Assembly (NCBI GenBank): GCA_963971425.1
Contig: OZ020526.1
Coordinates: forward strand, 18,443,173-18,507,172
Reading direction: 5' to 3'
DNA: 64,000 nucleotides
Origin: Bryoerythrophyllum caledonicum
Lineage: Eukaryota; Streptophyta; Bryopsida; Pottiales; Pottiaceae
A program made the position numbers and the translations under genes. Below, piece after piece: positions 37,909 through 51,770 of the stretch. A model generated the notes under the pieces. That model was not told the DNA's origin and searched no databases. It saw only the letters and a program-made list of their open reading frames with translations. Each line of letters begins with the position of its first letter. Within the stretch, counting starts at the first letter, position 1.

Positions 37909-40900
37909 AACCCTTGTTGGACCCTAAACTCATGGGAGTAGTAGGGACACGAGCCTATGTTTAACATAGTTTTTTTAAGGTAAATTTTTTCCAGATTAAA
38001 CCTTTCTAGCTCATCACAACCAGAGTAAATTGATGAACAATTTTGTTTTTGACATCAAATTCATTCAAAACATAGAACCGTTTTGAATACAACATAAATA
38101 CACTCAATTTGTATGATGTTGGCTGCACTAAACTCTTTGGGAGTGAACCCTTTAGTGAGCAAGGACTTTTTCCCTATCTCATTATTTATGTTCATTTTTC
38201 CTTTGAGTTACTTCTCGTGGAAATGAGATTTGTAGTTTGGAAGCCAACCTAACAAAATTGAATTCAATCCATGATAGTAACTTTAAGAAAAGTTTTCACA
38301 ACATCCAACGATTGATGTAGTTGAGTATAGTGTTTGAAAATCAACGCATATTAGCAGTTGAAGTTTGATAGGAAGACTGGCATTTACAAAACATTGGAGA
38401 GTCTCGTAAAGACAAATTTCAATCAAATTTTAGACCAATATCATTCTCCATGTGTATGAAATACTATAGACTATGTTGCATTGTATTTGTAGGTATTCAT
38501 AGAATTTGGTATATTTCGGATTGGTTTCTAAAAATTGAAAAAAAAAAAATTTAAAAAAATGTATTCTAGATTGTACTTGATAAGAGCTTCGTGGGGGTAT
38601 TTTTTTTTTCTCATAGTTTGAAAGTTATTGGCCTTCAAAGTCAAATATGGGGACGTCGGGTAGCCTGGGCATCCTTGTAAAGCAATGAAATACAAGTGTT
38701 GAAGAGGGGCAACAAATAGGGGCACAAAGGGTGGTGGAAGGATGGAGCAGCTCAAATCATGGGTGGGAGAAGAACATTTGAAAGATGCCTTTCATAGAAG
38801 TCAAGAAAATTCTTTGAGAAAAAATATTTTAAAATAGAATTGGACTACGCCCAACAGCTATCCGCGGAGCGCCGAGCAGGGACCCGCTACATTTAATTTT
38901 TTTCATTTTTAATTTAATTAAAATTTTCCTCCTCGTGTGAACAATAGTTTAACAACCCTGACTTTAAGGGAACTAGGTGCAAAAAAGTGGCCCAATATTT
39001 GATGAACAAGACCCATTTTCGAAGACTGCCCTACCAAAAATTGCTTAGATAATTCAATAAATTGTTCAAAATTAGAGATTTTACTATTTTTACCCAATTC
39101 TTTGTCCTAAATTAGTAAAAAATGGAATGAAAAGTTTGGACCATTGGGATTCTCAAATGTGTAAAGTTGTATTCAACAAACATTTCCACTCCATTTTTGA
39201 AGTCATTGTCACGTTTTTATACCCCCATGCACCAAACTATTTATTTCAACATGCTTCACTCCTCATTTGACCTAAAATTTTGCGCATAATTAGCTAACAC
39301 CATATAAATCATATTCAATATGATTTATATGTTCAATAAATCAATTTGGTATTAGTTCCAAATACATTTTAGTGTAAAAGTTGCAAGATATGCAAAGTCA
39401 AAGTTGGCTAACCTTGCAGGGCAAGGGGCAAAAAAACTATTTTTTGCACTTCAAAGGCTATAATCTTCATATCCGTGCGGTGGAGTGCAACCAAATAAAA
39501 TAGGGCATATTTAAGTAGGAGTTTGTTTGAAGATTGTTTTGTTAAAAGTCCAAAATCTTGTTCAAAAATGTGTTTTTTGTGCCTCTTTTTGACAGTGGCA
39601 GTTTTGGACTAGTAATTGAGCGAAATTGCCAAGTAACTCTAGGGATTAAAAGAAAATTCAATTGCTTCTATAGAAATAAAATATTCATTTCAGTATCTAA
39701 CTTTACAAAGTTGAATTTGATACATGATCTAAAGATGACCTAAACTCTGAAAAGAAGTTCCACAACATCTAATAGTTGATGGAATAGACTGTAGTATTTG
39801 AAGTCAACTTATGAGTAGTGAAATTTTGAGAATTTGAATAGTGTACTACTTTATCAAAATGCCATACAATTGTGTAAGAAAATCCATGCTTTAGATGGAA
39901 GAGGTTGAGATGTGCACTACGTTGATAGTTTCACATTGATATAGAATGTATGGAGTAAACAATTATGCATAGTTTCGGATGAATTTTCAACATAGTATTT
40001 TTGAAAGTCACTTTGCCATGTGACATTTTCCTTTAGAGACAACGAATTACTACATTTAATATACCACTCAACAATATTGTTATTCCTACAACAATGCTAT
40101 TATTCCTTCAACAATGTCATATTTACTTCACATTATCACTATTCAATCACAACAAGATCACTATTCAATTAAAATAGTGCCAGCTTCTTTTTAAAAATGT
40201 CATGATTAGTTTTTCTACACATTTTGAACTTTTCAACCATCACACTTGCATGTGAACAAGACTCAAGTAGGCTAACTCCAATAAACATGGCCATATGAAA
40301 TTTTCACATACCATACGATATTATACAAATACCGTGTTTTTCATCTTTTGTCTTATACTTGATTGTGTCTAAAGATGTTTCAAAACATATACAATAAAAA
40401 ACAATTTTTTGTACAGAATGCTAAAGATCAACAGTACAAACGGCCTTGGCTGTCACAAAGGGCCTTGGTTGGTGATATTTGATATTTAGTAAGTTTTATG
40501 GAGTAATTTGTAATTCTAGTATAGGTTGATTAGTTATAATTTTTCTTTCATGTAAAAGTATAGATATGGCATGTTGAATTGCAATAATACTTATGTTTTT
40601 GAATGTGTACTTAATTGAGTTAATGAAGATATTAAATGCTTCCTCAAGGATTGTTATTGATGGAATAAAGGTAGTAGCTTTGACACCAGTTGTAATGACA
40701 ATAAAGGAATCAACCTTCCACCCAAGGGCAGTGATATTATCATTAATTAGTGGTTAAGGTAGTAGCTAGGGCATCAACTGTGATGACAATAAAGGGATCA
40801 ACCTTCCATCTATGACAAGTGTAATGATGTCATCAATAAATGATTGATATTTATTTAAAACCTTATTGACCTCGGATACATAAGAAATGGTGGCAAAGAT

Positions 40901-42000
40901 TTTCATCATTTTCACTCAAAATTTAAATAAAGTTCTCCTTTTGAAAATAGATAATTTATTTATAATCGTCAACATTTGTGAAATGAACTTCACATAGCAA
41001 TGAAGATGAACCAAAATTGATTTAAGAATCAACCAATGCATGTAAATTAATTCTAAAAGGACTGTAATTTTGTTTCACCAAAACCACTTCAAATTTGCCT
41101 TTTTAAAATGAGATATTATAAGATTGAGTTTAATCAACTTTTGACTATTTTCAAATGTAGGATAATAGAAGGATGCAACATTGTCACACAAATTGTACAA
41201 AGGAATAAGGGTTCAAACATTACAAACACATTAATATAGCATTGATGAATTGAATTTACTATAGAAAGAGAATCCTAATGGTCAAAACATGGATTCATGT
41301 CAATTCTACTAATTTAAGAAAGTAATATCTAATTTTTAGACATTCATTGAAAAAAAGATAAAATGATATATATACAAAGTTATTATCTTGCATATCCATA
41401 TAAAAAATAACAGAAATTCAAGATAAAAATGAAGTAATAGATACTTACAAAAAACATCAAAAGTACCCCAAAGAAAAAATTAATCCCTTTTCGCAATAGA
41501 TATGGAGTTTACGTAAAATGACAATATGACCACGAGTGTCATGGAGGGCTTTGTCAAGTCCTACCAAGTCCTATAATAATCACACTTCAATTCATGCCAA
41601 TTCACTACACCTCAAGTGATGCCAATACATGATAATTTTATTTTGATATCTCTCAATTCTTTTACCTCCATGCAAAGGATGTCCCCATTAAGAACTACAG
41701 TAATTTGGAATGTTTGTAACCCTTCTAAAAATTGAAATTATGAAATTACACTCTAGATGTAGGATATGATAATGTTGTAGAAACAACATAAAAGAGGTAA
41801 ACCCTTCAACATCAAATGAAAATTGAATATAGAGACACATATTTTACTCAATAGAATACAAAAAATGTATCAAAGTTTTGCAAGACTTACTAAGTATAAT
41901 TTATCGAAGTTTTATTTAAGGGTTAAAGTCCATACAGTTACCTCCCTCTCTACAGATACCCGCCGTTCGTTACACAGGCACGTCCAACGGTAAACCGACA
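37909..42000. other. AT-rich gene desert (part 2) with decayed repeats
   Basis: No gene recognised. Stretches at 38220-38360 and 39690-39840 share TTGAATTTGATACATGAT-like text, CACAACATCTAATAGTTGAT and GTATTTGAAGTCAAC. 35083 and 39449 share CTTCAAACACTATAATCTTC-like text followed by ATCCGTGCG. They look like an old dispersed repeat with no ends or coding left. Confidence 0.6.
40658..40853. repeat. ~96-bp direct tandem duplication
   Basis: Two copies with AAGGTAGTAGCT, TGATGACAATAAAGGGATCA and ACCTTCCA in order, ending with TCATCAAT(A/T)A. The copies differ by scattered substitutions. Confidence 0.8.
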
Positions 42001-43933
42001 CCCGGTTGGGGACCGGTGTAGATAACCGTCGTCTCACTACCTCCAAATCCGCGACTCTGAAGTAGCTCCAAAACCGACACTTCTGTAATATCTACAAAGT
42101 GGGTTGTGCAATATCTACAGCGTGTGCTGTGAAATGTAAAAGGAGCGTAGATAAGAGTGAGAGGGGGAACATGCGAAGTGGAGAATGTGTTTTTGAAGAA
42201 GAAGCTCCGGCGTTGCAGCGATGGCGTCAGTCGCAGCTCGCGTTGCAGTGAACTCATGAATTCCGCATTGAAAGCCTCTCGTCGCCACCTCGGGATGCGC
42301 CTTGCGACCACCAGCTCTGCAACGATCACTCCGGCCACTCATTTGCGCCACCAACGGCCTCGGAGATGCGTACCCTAGCTACCTACGCGCGCCATGACTA
42401 CTTCAGGTTCTTCGTCTGTCCGGACAGCTGATCATCATTGCATCATATGCTCAGGAAGCGCGCGCTCGAGAGTGAGCGAGACGAGAGATGTCAGCTTGAC
42501 CTGCCGCAGGAAAGGCTTTGGAGCTTTGACGTGAGCCACGTTCTTGGTCGTCTTTCTGCATGATAATGTGGTCGTGGTTTTAGGTTTGAGGAAGTACAGC
42601 TGCAGCGCTGGAAGTCGTTCAGGTCTAGGGAGCAGCGAGAGTGTTTTTGGAAGAGTGAGATTTTTTAGTACTTGAGGACGTTGTCATGGAATTATGTGTT
42701 TCGTGCTGACGCATGCGGCCGAGGAGTAGTCACGTGCAGGCCGTGCGAGGTTGTCTTGCTCGTGTGCGGAGTGAGTGCTTTCTCGTGTTAGGGCCGTCCA
42801 GAGCGTGTCTCCAGTCATGGCGAGGAGGCGCTGTACGAAGGCGACGCCAATGCTGTCTTGGCTTGTCCTGGTTTAGGTTGTGGAGGGAGTCCGTTTGGAA
42901 GTAGCCATGGAGAGGAGACATATTGACATACGAGGAAGTGGCTGCTTGGGAAACGAGATGCTGCTGTCCAGTGCGAAAGACATGATTCAAACCTGACCGC
43001 TTGTTTAGTTTCTTGTGTGAAATGTAGCAATCTTCTGGCTGCTGGCTTCAAGAATTCGACATGTCCTGATGCTTCTGGAGCTGACAGTATTTCTTGAGGA
43101 GTACCAGAGAATTGACCGGAAGACTAACCGAACCGTTACAGAACCAAATCGAAAGCCTGCTGCGCGCGCCTGACCCACCCGCTGAAGGTAAGGTATGCTG
43201 TGCGAGACATTCCACGAGAGTTAGGAATTCCGTCAGCGAGATTTGGTACCGTTTCGATGAAAGTCGTCGTATAAAGATTATGCTGATCATAAGTCATATT
43301 ACTGCCGCTCCAGGCCAGTTCATTTTTTTAAAGAGAGAAGACTCTCTTTTCTTGAGGTAGTGAGAGTGCAAGTTTCTTGACAGCGGAAATCGAACTTGCA
43401 TTGTGGTGTCAAGTAGCTGTAGGTCTAGGTTGTTTTACCCGTCAATATACGAGTAGCTTGTCACATGGCGGCCTGACCTGTCAGGCAGCATTGATGCTTG
43501 ACTTCTCTTTAGGGTGGTTAAAGTTATTATTCGAGTGTAGCTAAGTTATCTCTTTCAATCCAGAGAATTATAGGATAATCCCACCAACTAGTTTCCAAGA
43601 ATGTTGTGGTGTGATGGCTATTTGGCAAATTTTCTGACTATTGGGATTATCAAGGGTATTCCAACACTTCAAATCTGCTTTGATATCTTGTGAGTCGATT
43701 TTTCTTTCTATAGAATTTCTGTGAAGATGCTTTGATCACGCTTAAGTTCATTTGATCAGTATTACCGACTCGTTTCTTCCAGTTCTACGATGAGATAACT
43801 TGCTTCTGAATGTCTGTACGAAAGTTTTAAACCTGATGACTGTACATGCAGACGCAGGAATAGAAGGGCAGGCGCATCGTTGCTGAGAGCTCCTCGTTCG
43901 GAAACACTCGGGACTAGCTGAGGAGTGGCAGAC
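42000..43933 (+). promoter_or_regulatory. Promoter and probable spliced 5' UTR of the EMS1-like gene
   Basis: Composition rises to near-coding GC from ~42.0 kb. A good donor (GCTGAAG|GTAAGG near 43190) and an acceptor (ACATGCAG| near 43851) suggest a ~660-bp intron in the 5' UTR, with the start codon at 43934. Short open frames on both strands here have no recognisable product. The UTR model is inferred. Confidence 0.45.
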
Positions 43934-46900
43934 ATGAGTATCTTCACTCTGGCAGTCTTTGGGTTGTTACAAGTAGCAGCCTTGAATGGAGTTTTCCGTC
44001 CTGCTCTGGCAATGACTTCCGACGGGGAGGCTTTGCTGGCATTCAAAACAGGGCTTAAATGGGATGGTGCTGACCTTCTCTCGAATTGGCATGCCACAGA
44101 CAAGGACCCGTGCTTGTGGTTTGGAATTTCTTGCAACAATCTCACGGACCAAGTCACAGCGGTTTCCCTTCGGCGCTATGGTCTTCAGGGAAGTTTCTCT
44201 CCGGAGCTCTGTACAATGTCCAAATTGGAGTTCCTTGACCTAAGTGGTAATGGACTATCTGGAAGTCTTCCCCTTCATATTGGGAACTTGACGAGTCTTC
44301 AATACCTGGATTTGAGTGCAAATCTGCTGTCTGGTGCGGTTCCCTTATCTTTCTACAGCCTTTCGCAGTTACGGAATGTCGATGTCAGCAACAATGCGTT
44401 TAATGGTATGCTTCCGGGAGAGATAGGGGAATTACGGAATCTGCAGACACTTATCCTCAGATTTAACTCCTTCAGCGGTTTGGTTCCGCCCCATGTAGGG
44501 AATCTGGTCAACCTCAGGCGGCTTGATCTTAGTTTCAACTCTTTCAACGGGGCAGTTCCTGCTCAGCTGGGTGCTCTGATCAACATGGAGGAATTGCGTT
44601 TGATCGGGAACTTTTTTTCAGGGGAACTGCCCGCGCTTCATACTATGACTAGTCTCCAGACTATTGATGCAAGTGGAAACCATTTTTCTGGAGCTATCTC
44701 CCCCTTACTGGGCTCGCTGAAGAGTGTCAAACTCTTGGACTTGAGCAACAACTCCCTTTCCGGAGTAATTCCGAAAGAACTCTGGACTTTGATATCCCTG
44801 GAGGAGTTGAAACTTGGAAGCAACGATGCTTTGTCGGGAAGCCTCTCCACAGAGGTCTGCAAGCTTGTAAATCTAACTACTCTGTCCCTCAGAGAATTGA
44901 GTCTATCAGGTCCTATTCCGGAGGAAATGACCCAATGCGTTAAATTGAAGCACCTTGACCTTGGTGGCAATTGCTTAACTGGTACCATTCCCAAGTCCAT
45001 AGGAAACTTGAAGAATCTGGTCACATTGAATCTTCCATGGACATGCATAAATGGCTCCATCCCTCTTTCTCTAGGGCAATGCATCAATCTCCAGGTTAGT
45101 ATGAGAAGCCATCTCCATTTCTTTAGATTATGCGACTTGTCGGCACTGGGCTAGCTCTCGTTTGTTTCTAGTTAGAATGAAAATGCTTAGTTCTGCCTGT
45201 GAGATGTAAGGCACCCATGTCAAACATCATGGAATTCAAGTGCGAGCTTTTCTATCTCACTTATTTACAAGATTTTGACATAGCATTGCTAATTTCTAGA
45301 CTTAGATTTGCGGCATCTGTTGTCTTACAACTTTGGTAGGCACATCATAATTTGCAAACGTTTCTGGTGACTTGGAGATTGACAATTTTCTGGTTTGCAG
45401 GTACTGGACCTTGCATTCAATACCTTCACCGGTCCAATTCCCGATGAACTGGCTAAATTGACAAACTTAGTTTCGATCTCACTTGATGAGAATGAGCTGA
45501 CAGGACCAGTGCCACCTTGGATTGGCGAATTGAAAAACCTTTCAAGCCTTACACTTTCCGTGAACAAGCTCAGTGGAAGTATCCCTCCAGAGATTGGGAA
45601 TTGTTCGAAACTGAAGGCATTGCAACTTGACGATAATCGGCTGTCCGGATCCATCCCACCTGAAATCTGCAACGCGGTCAATTTGGAGGTTATCACTCTT
45701 AGCAAAAACATGCTGACGGGAAATATCACTGATACTTTTCGGAGATGTACCAACCTTACACAGATAGACCTTACATCCAACAACTTGACAGGCCCTCTCC
45801 CTTCATATCTCCATGAGCTTCCTGGATTGGTCATGTTTGCAGTGGGAGCAAACCAGTTTTTGGGAATCATTCCGGATTCTTTGTGGAGATGTGAGACCCT
45901 GCTGGAGCTGCAATTGGAGAACAATAACCTTCATGGAGGATTGTCGCCATTAGTTGGCATGAGTTCATCTCTGCAATATCTAGTCCTGGATAACAACCGA
46001 TTTGAAGGCTCTATCCCTGAGGAGATAGGAAACCTAACGAATCTGTCCTTGTTCTCTGCCCAAGGTAACAATTTCAGTGGAACAATTCCGGCTGGGCTTT
46101 GCAACTGTCTGCAGTTGACCACACTAAACCTTGGAAACAACTCTCTCTCCGGAACTATTCCCTTCCAGATAGGAGCTCTTGTCAACCTAGATCACTTGGC
46201 ACTTTCTCACAACCGCCTAACAGGGCAAATCCCCAGCGACATCTGCACTGATTTCCAAGTAGTCTCTATTCCTACTTCAAGTTATCTGCAGCATCACGGA
46301 ACCTTGGATCTCTCTTGGAACGATCTGAGCGGCCAGATTCCACCTCAACTTGGTGACTGTACGGTCCTTGTCGACCTCGTTCTCTCAGGAAACCGGTTCA
46401 CAGGTCCCTTGCCCCATGAATTGGCCAAGCTAACCAACTTGACGAAACTCGATGTTTCGTATAACATGTTGAATGGTACCATTCCCGCAGAATTTGGTGA
46501 GTTTAAAAAACTTCAAGGTCTCAACTTTGCGTTCAACAGATTCACCGGGTCCATACCATTGGCGTTCGGCAAGATTAGCAGCTTAGTGATGCTCAATTTG
46601 ACAGGGAATCAACTGACAGGCTCTCTGCCCCCAGGAATTGGAAGCCTGACCAATCTTTCTCATCTAGATGTCAGCAAAAACCGTCTCTCTGGCGAAATTC
46701 CTAACTCCATGGCCAATATGGTTTCCATCGTTGGTTTAGACATGGGTGATAACTTTTTCAATGGAACCATCAGCGGTCTGTTCTCAGAAAGCGTTTTGTG
46801 GCATCAGTTTCAGTCATTGAACTTAAGAAACAACCTGTTTGCTGGTGTCATTCCTTCTACCGTCGGCAACTTCATCGAACTGACCTTCCTGGATCTGAGC

Positions 46901-48328
46901 AACAATCGTTTCTCTGGAAAACTTCCTAACGAATTTGGGAGCCTCGTGAAGCTTGTGCACGTCGACCTTTCGAACAACGATCTGCACGGAGATTTTCCTG
47001 CCAGTTTGTGCGACTTCAAGTCCCTTGCCTTCATCAACATTTCCAACAACGAGATTTCGGGGCGCATTCCCAACCATGGAAAATGCCGGACTTTCTCCCC
47101 ATCCTCAGTACTTGGGAATGAAAGGCTATGCGGGGAAGTCCTCAATGTATGGTGCCCACCAACATCCGAAAGTGCTGGAAGTAATATGAGCAGGGGCGCA
47201 ATCGTGGGTATTGTGGTCGGATGCCTGATTGTTGTTCTGGGTTTCGCTTGCTTCATATTTAGGCTCTGGATGAGACGGCGACGTCGCGAAAGAGAACCCA
47301 AAGATGCTGAGAAGATTAAGTTGAATATGGTTTCAGACACTGATACTTGTACAACCATGAGCAAATCCAAGGAGCCTCTGAGCATCAACATTGCGATGTT
47401 TGAGAGGCCATTGATGTCGCGTCTCACTTTAGCAGACATTTTACAGGCTACCAATAGCTTTTGCAAAACCAACATCATTGGTGATGGAGGATTTGGGACC
47501 GTGTACAAGGCAGTTCTGTCTGATGGACGTGTGGTGGCCATAAAGAAGCTGGGTGCTTCTACCAGCCAAGGAGACCGAGAGTTTTTGGCAGAGATGGAAA
47601 CGCTGGGGAAGGTTAAGCACCAAAACTTGGTTCCACTCTTGGGTTACTGCTCCTTTGCAGAGGAGAAGCTCCTTGTGTACGATTACATGGCGAATGGGAG
47701 CCTAGATCTCTGGCTACGTAACAGAGCTGACGCCGTTGAGGTTTTGGACTGGAGAAAGCGATTTAAAATTGCAATGGGGTCTGCGAGGGGAATTGCCTTC
47801 CTGCATCATGGATTCATTCCTCATATTATCCACAGGGACATCAAAGCTAGCAACATCTTGCTGGACGAGGATTTCGAGCCAAGGGTGGCAGATTTTGGAT
47901 TGGCAAGGTTGATCAGTGCTTACGAAACTCACGTGAGCACTGCCATTGCGGGCACCTTTGGGTACATTCCTCCAGAATATGGGCATTGCTGGCGGGCCAC
48001 AACTCGTGGTGATGTGTACAGTTATGGAGTGATCCTTCTCGAGCTTCTGACAGGCAAGGAACCCACTGGCAAAGAATTTGATAGCATCCAAGGTGGAAAT
48101 CTTGTTGGATGTGTACGGCAGATGATCAAGCAGGGCAATGGTCCTGAGGCTTTAGACCCTATTATATCCAATGGGCCATGGAAGACTGAGATGCTAACAG
48201 TGCTCCACATCGCCAACATGTGTACAGCTGAAGACCCTGCTCGAAGACCAACAATGCAGCAGGTGGTGCAGATGCTCAAGGACGTCGAAGGTAGAAGTGC
48301 CCAGATTTCAACCTCGAGCAGTGTGTAA
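43934..48328 (+). CDS. EMS1: EMS1/EXS-like leucine-rich-repeat receptor kinase (complete, 2 exons)
   Basis: Exons 43934-45094 and 45401-48328 give 1362 residues. The start is the ATG at 43934 (MSIFTLAVFG), which leads directly into a signal peptide. In order: an N-terminal cap with DGEALLAFKTGLKWDGADLL and CLWFGISC; about thirty LRRs of the plant type (LxxLxLxxNxLxGxIP); a single membrane span (AIVGIVVGCLIVVLGFACFI, ~988-1010); and a cytoplasmic kinase. The kinase has IIGDGGFGTVYK, VAIKKL (catalytic Lys), HRDIKASNILLDEDF (an RD kinase, catalytic Asp ~1198), DFGLARL and GTFGYIPPEYG. The segment REFLAEMETLGKVKHQNLVP and LARLISAYETHVST match EMS1 closely in my memory. In flowering plants EMS1 senses the peptide TPD1 during anther development; in a non-seed plant the role is unknown. 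It is longer than the ~1190-residue Arabidopsis protein, so it has extra LRRs. No catalytic residue appears lost. Confidence 0.92.
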
Positions 48329-49800
48329 ATTTTGTCAGGTATGTACTCACTGTTTATTGAAACCACGATCAGGAAGTACAGGTATATAAAGTTTCATTAA
48401 CTTTCTTTGAAGTTGAAGCATGGAACGATACTAAATGACCAGCATTCCCCGACGTGAATTTCTCGATACTACAGAGGCAATGACCTGCGACGACATGGTG
48501 CGATTTATTCTGTTGAGTAATATTATATGTTCTCGACTCTGGCACCTCCGTTAACACAATCGGGAAACGTGATTTTGTGTTCTTGTTCAGCTATACACAA
48601 TCGACGACTCGAGCTTCTGGAGATGGTGCTTGTGAATATTAGCCTTCAAGTTCTAGACGTGAAGGCAACTCAATGCCTGATGTTTGAGATGTACAAAGTC
48701 GGTAATTTTAAGACTTCTGCTAAGTGAGTCAGTTCAGGCTATATTTAGATTAGCATGAGGTACCTTCAACTTGTAAATTACTGGGCCAGTTGTGTAGTTT
48801 GAACTCTTGCTAGTTCTGCTGTTATGAAACAACCTCAACCCGAGGCACTTAGATTTACACGAGTTCTTATATTTTTCTCTTTTCTTGCTGCAATAGCAAA
48901 ATGTACGTAGAGGTACAAGACATACTACTCCGTCATACTACTCTCTCCGTTTTGCAACCCTGCAGGAACTTGCCAGGTCGATGGTCAAGAGACTGAACCA
49001 AGAAATTGTTCCAAGAACTAGACTCCGGAGTTCAACGGCCGGCACGAGCGATAACCGTCGGCGATCCTTGAGGTAGAGGTTGTGATATAGACCGTAGATA
49101 CAACCGCTTAACGAACGACACAAGATATCCGATGTGGAAGCTGTCCATGTGGTTCAATACCTTAGAGGAGTGGCATTGACAAGACTACCCCAAGAAGAGG
49201 CTTGAGTCGTTCTTGCCAAGACATCTGATTAGTATCCAAGGGAGCTGCGCGCGATTGGTATTCCCTGCAGACGATTAGTATTTCCTGCTGTGGCTCGTTC
49301 CTTGTCATTTATGTTCTTTGGTTCTGTACGCCTTAGATGTTGCAAATTTTTAGGTGCTATGTAGTAGCTGGCCGTGGAGAGCTGAGAGTTAGCTGCTCCA
49401 TTGCATCACTAATACGTCGGAAGGATTTAATAGCTTGCTGATATCTTTCAAAGAGAAGTTTTTTTTGTTTTCGAAGCAGTAACGTCAATGTAGTGAGCCG
49501 AGGTATACCTCATCCGAATCATATCAGAAGGGCATCGGTTCACGACGTATCATACTGCGCCCTGTAACTAGGTATGCTCTAACTCTTGATTCTCACTTCG
49601 GTTATTGTAGAGAACTTCTCACAAACTTACCCTTCCATTTCGAAGTTGTTCTTTGTGTTCTGCCTACATCACCTATGTTGGTGTGCCAAGCGTTGAACAA
49701 TGAAACAATTCGTTTATATCGCTTTCATGATATTTTGTTCTAATGAACTTTGGGGCGGTTTTGGAAGTAACGATTTTGTCTGGAATACTGCAGAACTAAA
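48329..49800. other. 3' flank of EMS1-like gene and upstream region of phytocyanin
   Basis: No gene recognised. Mixed composition with short open frames only. It should contain the EMS1-like 3' UTR and the phytocyanin promoter, but I could not place their limits. Confidence 0.5.
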
Positions 49801-50818
49801 ATGGGACGCGGAAAGAGAACAAGGGCGAATAATGCTGCGGCCAGTGTGCTGCTGGCGCTCATTGCCACAGCTCTACAAGACGTAGCTGTTGCAACGGAAT
49901 ACACAGTCGGCAACGCTACAGGATGGGATTTTGCCCCAACCACGACATACTACGATGACTGGGCTTCTGGTTTCAAATTCGTCCCTGGTGACAAGCTTGG
50001 TAAGTCATTCGTCTCATACTCCAACTTTTTTTGCAATCAATTGATAAGCCATGCATATCACCGTAGCCAAACAGCCGCCATTCAACTCAGTAGACTTAAA
50101 TTTTCATTTAAAGCGCAACAACTCTTAGTATAATAATCATACTCCTTTGTTTTCTTTCTACTGAATAATAATTTCCTACTGTTTTAATCTTTCATTAGAC
50201 AAACCTGCTATTTGCGTACGGTCAATTCCTCTCTCAAAACTGACTGGCTGGGGTCAACTTGGGAGGTGACCAGCCGTTCTTCTATTTGCTTCTGAGAATT
50301 GGTTGAAAGACTACTGTTTGTGGGACTGTCGTGATGCAGTTTTCAAGTATCTACCGGTTGCACACAACGTCCAAGAAGTGAACGAGGCGGACTACAGATC
50401 GTGCAACAGCCTGATCCCGATCACGGAGTACGAAACGGGGAACGACGTCGTCACACTAACGAAACCCGGCACGCGCTACTACATCTGCGGGTTCCTGGGC
50501 CACTGCGACGAGGGCGGCATGCGCATGAAAACCACCACCATCGAGCAGGTCTCCTCGGCGCCTCTCATTCCCGCGGTCCCGCCGGCGTCCCCTCCCGTCC
50601 CGCTCCCGTCGCCCATGACCAGCACCATCCCGCAGCTCCCACCGGCTGCCAGTGGCACCCCTCCTCGTGCGCCCCACGGCGGCCACGCGCATCCGCCTGC
50701 CAACGCGCCCATCACTGTCCCCGGGCACTCGGCTGCAGACCCAACCCATGTGGTCGGCATCATGATGTCAAGCTTCGGAGTTGCAGCTGGTGCCGCTGCT
50801 CCCTTGCTCTTCTGGTAG
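49801..50818 (+). CDS. Phytocyanin (uclacyanin-like), GPI-anchored, 2 exons
   Basis: Exons 49801-49999 and 50340-50818 encode 225 residues. Phytocyanins are extracellular blue copper proteins linked to cell-wall and surface redox chemistry. Seen here: a signal peptide with basic start (residues 1-~32, core AAASVLLALIATAL); a cupredoxin domain starting EYTVGNATGWDF; copper ligands His75 (VAHNV), Cys116 (YYICGF) and His121 (GHC), with axial Met127; a Cys88-Cys122 disulfide; a Pro/Ser/His-rich arabinogalactan-like linker (SAPLIPAVPPASPPVPLPSP); and a hydrophobic C-terminal tail (VVGIMMSSFGVAAGAAAPLL) typical of a GPI signal. The intron splits the domain just before KYLPVAHNV, as is common in the family. 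The loop HCDEGGM has one more residue between His and Met than the usual HCxxGM. Confidence 0.92.
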
Positions 50819-51667
50819 ATTGTCTAAGGTATGTGAAAGACGGTGGCTTGAATGTAGTTGGAAAAACGTAGCAGGTGGTCATTTGAATTAGGCTTGTTGG
50901 AAATGTACGTCGTGTTCAGTTTTTTGTCGACGTCGTTCTCTGTTGCTGTTCAGACAGGAAAAAACGTGTTACTCTTCGCGGATAGATTGGCCTGGTTTCA
51001 TTTCATGCGGTGTATTTGTTGTGGCTGGTCTGTGTGTTGTCAGTTTGTGTACCAATGGTTGTTCTTGTGTAGAAAGAGCTCAAGATATGAACAAACTTTC
51101 AGTATGGTCTTGAGTTATTAGACAAATAAAGAAACATACTCTAAAAATTTCATACGATTTGATTTAATAGTGTATGATCAAATATAGTGTGTTTAGTTAA
51201 GGAGACGATTTTTGGTTGAGTGCAATAAGAGGATAACATACTTTGACTTGAAAATTTTCATGTTGCACAAGGAACATGTTCCTTGTACACCAATTTTTAA
51301 AGGAAGAGGACGTGTTGTTTAAAGAAGTTGTTTAAAGAGGTCAAAAATTGTTAGATTATATTTCTTTTAATGATAAATTTAGTTTCTTGTATATTGCAAA
51401 TCCAAACTCTCAAAATAAAGGTTTGCTACACACTACAATAAGCCAAAAATATATATAGAAAAAAAACAAGAACTCTAATTTTTATAAAGAAATGAATAAA
51501 TTTTTTTATTTTTTATTTTTATCAAGGTGAGGTGTGAAAACCTTTTTAGAATGACATTTTTCCCGAATGGGAGTGTTTATTTCTACAATTTTAAGGAAGA
51601 TGCTCTTTTTAATCCGAATTAAAAATCTCAACGTCAATTGAAGATTGTAGTTAAAACATAGATCCAG

Positions 51668-51770
51668 TTGGACATTGGTTTAGTGGTGGAATAAACAGAC
51701 ACTTTATTCACTCCGGCCCCCTTAAGTGAGGATCGGAGTTCTTCTTCTTCTTAGAGCCACTTGAGATCCA
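51668..51770 (-). repeat. Reverse copy of the GGCCGGCATGAATAAAGTG dispersed unit
   Basis: TTTAGTGGTGGAATAAACAG, ACACTTTATTCACTCCGGCC, then GGAGTTCTTCTTCTTCTTAG. This is the reverse complement of the unit at 6065-6325 and 22990-23060, including the AAGAAGAAG tract. Confidence 0.6.

Noticed and set aside
38821-42000. Possible retrotransposon coding sequence in the gene desert
   Set aside because: Repeated text is visible between 35, 38 and 39 kb, but no gag, protease, integrase or reverse transcriptase motif was found and no long terminal repeats could be paired.
41970-42378. Overlapping open frames of 70-120 residues on both strands
   Set aside because: No recognisable domain or splice chain; more likely promoter or 5' UTR DNA of the EMS1-like gene with raised GC.
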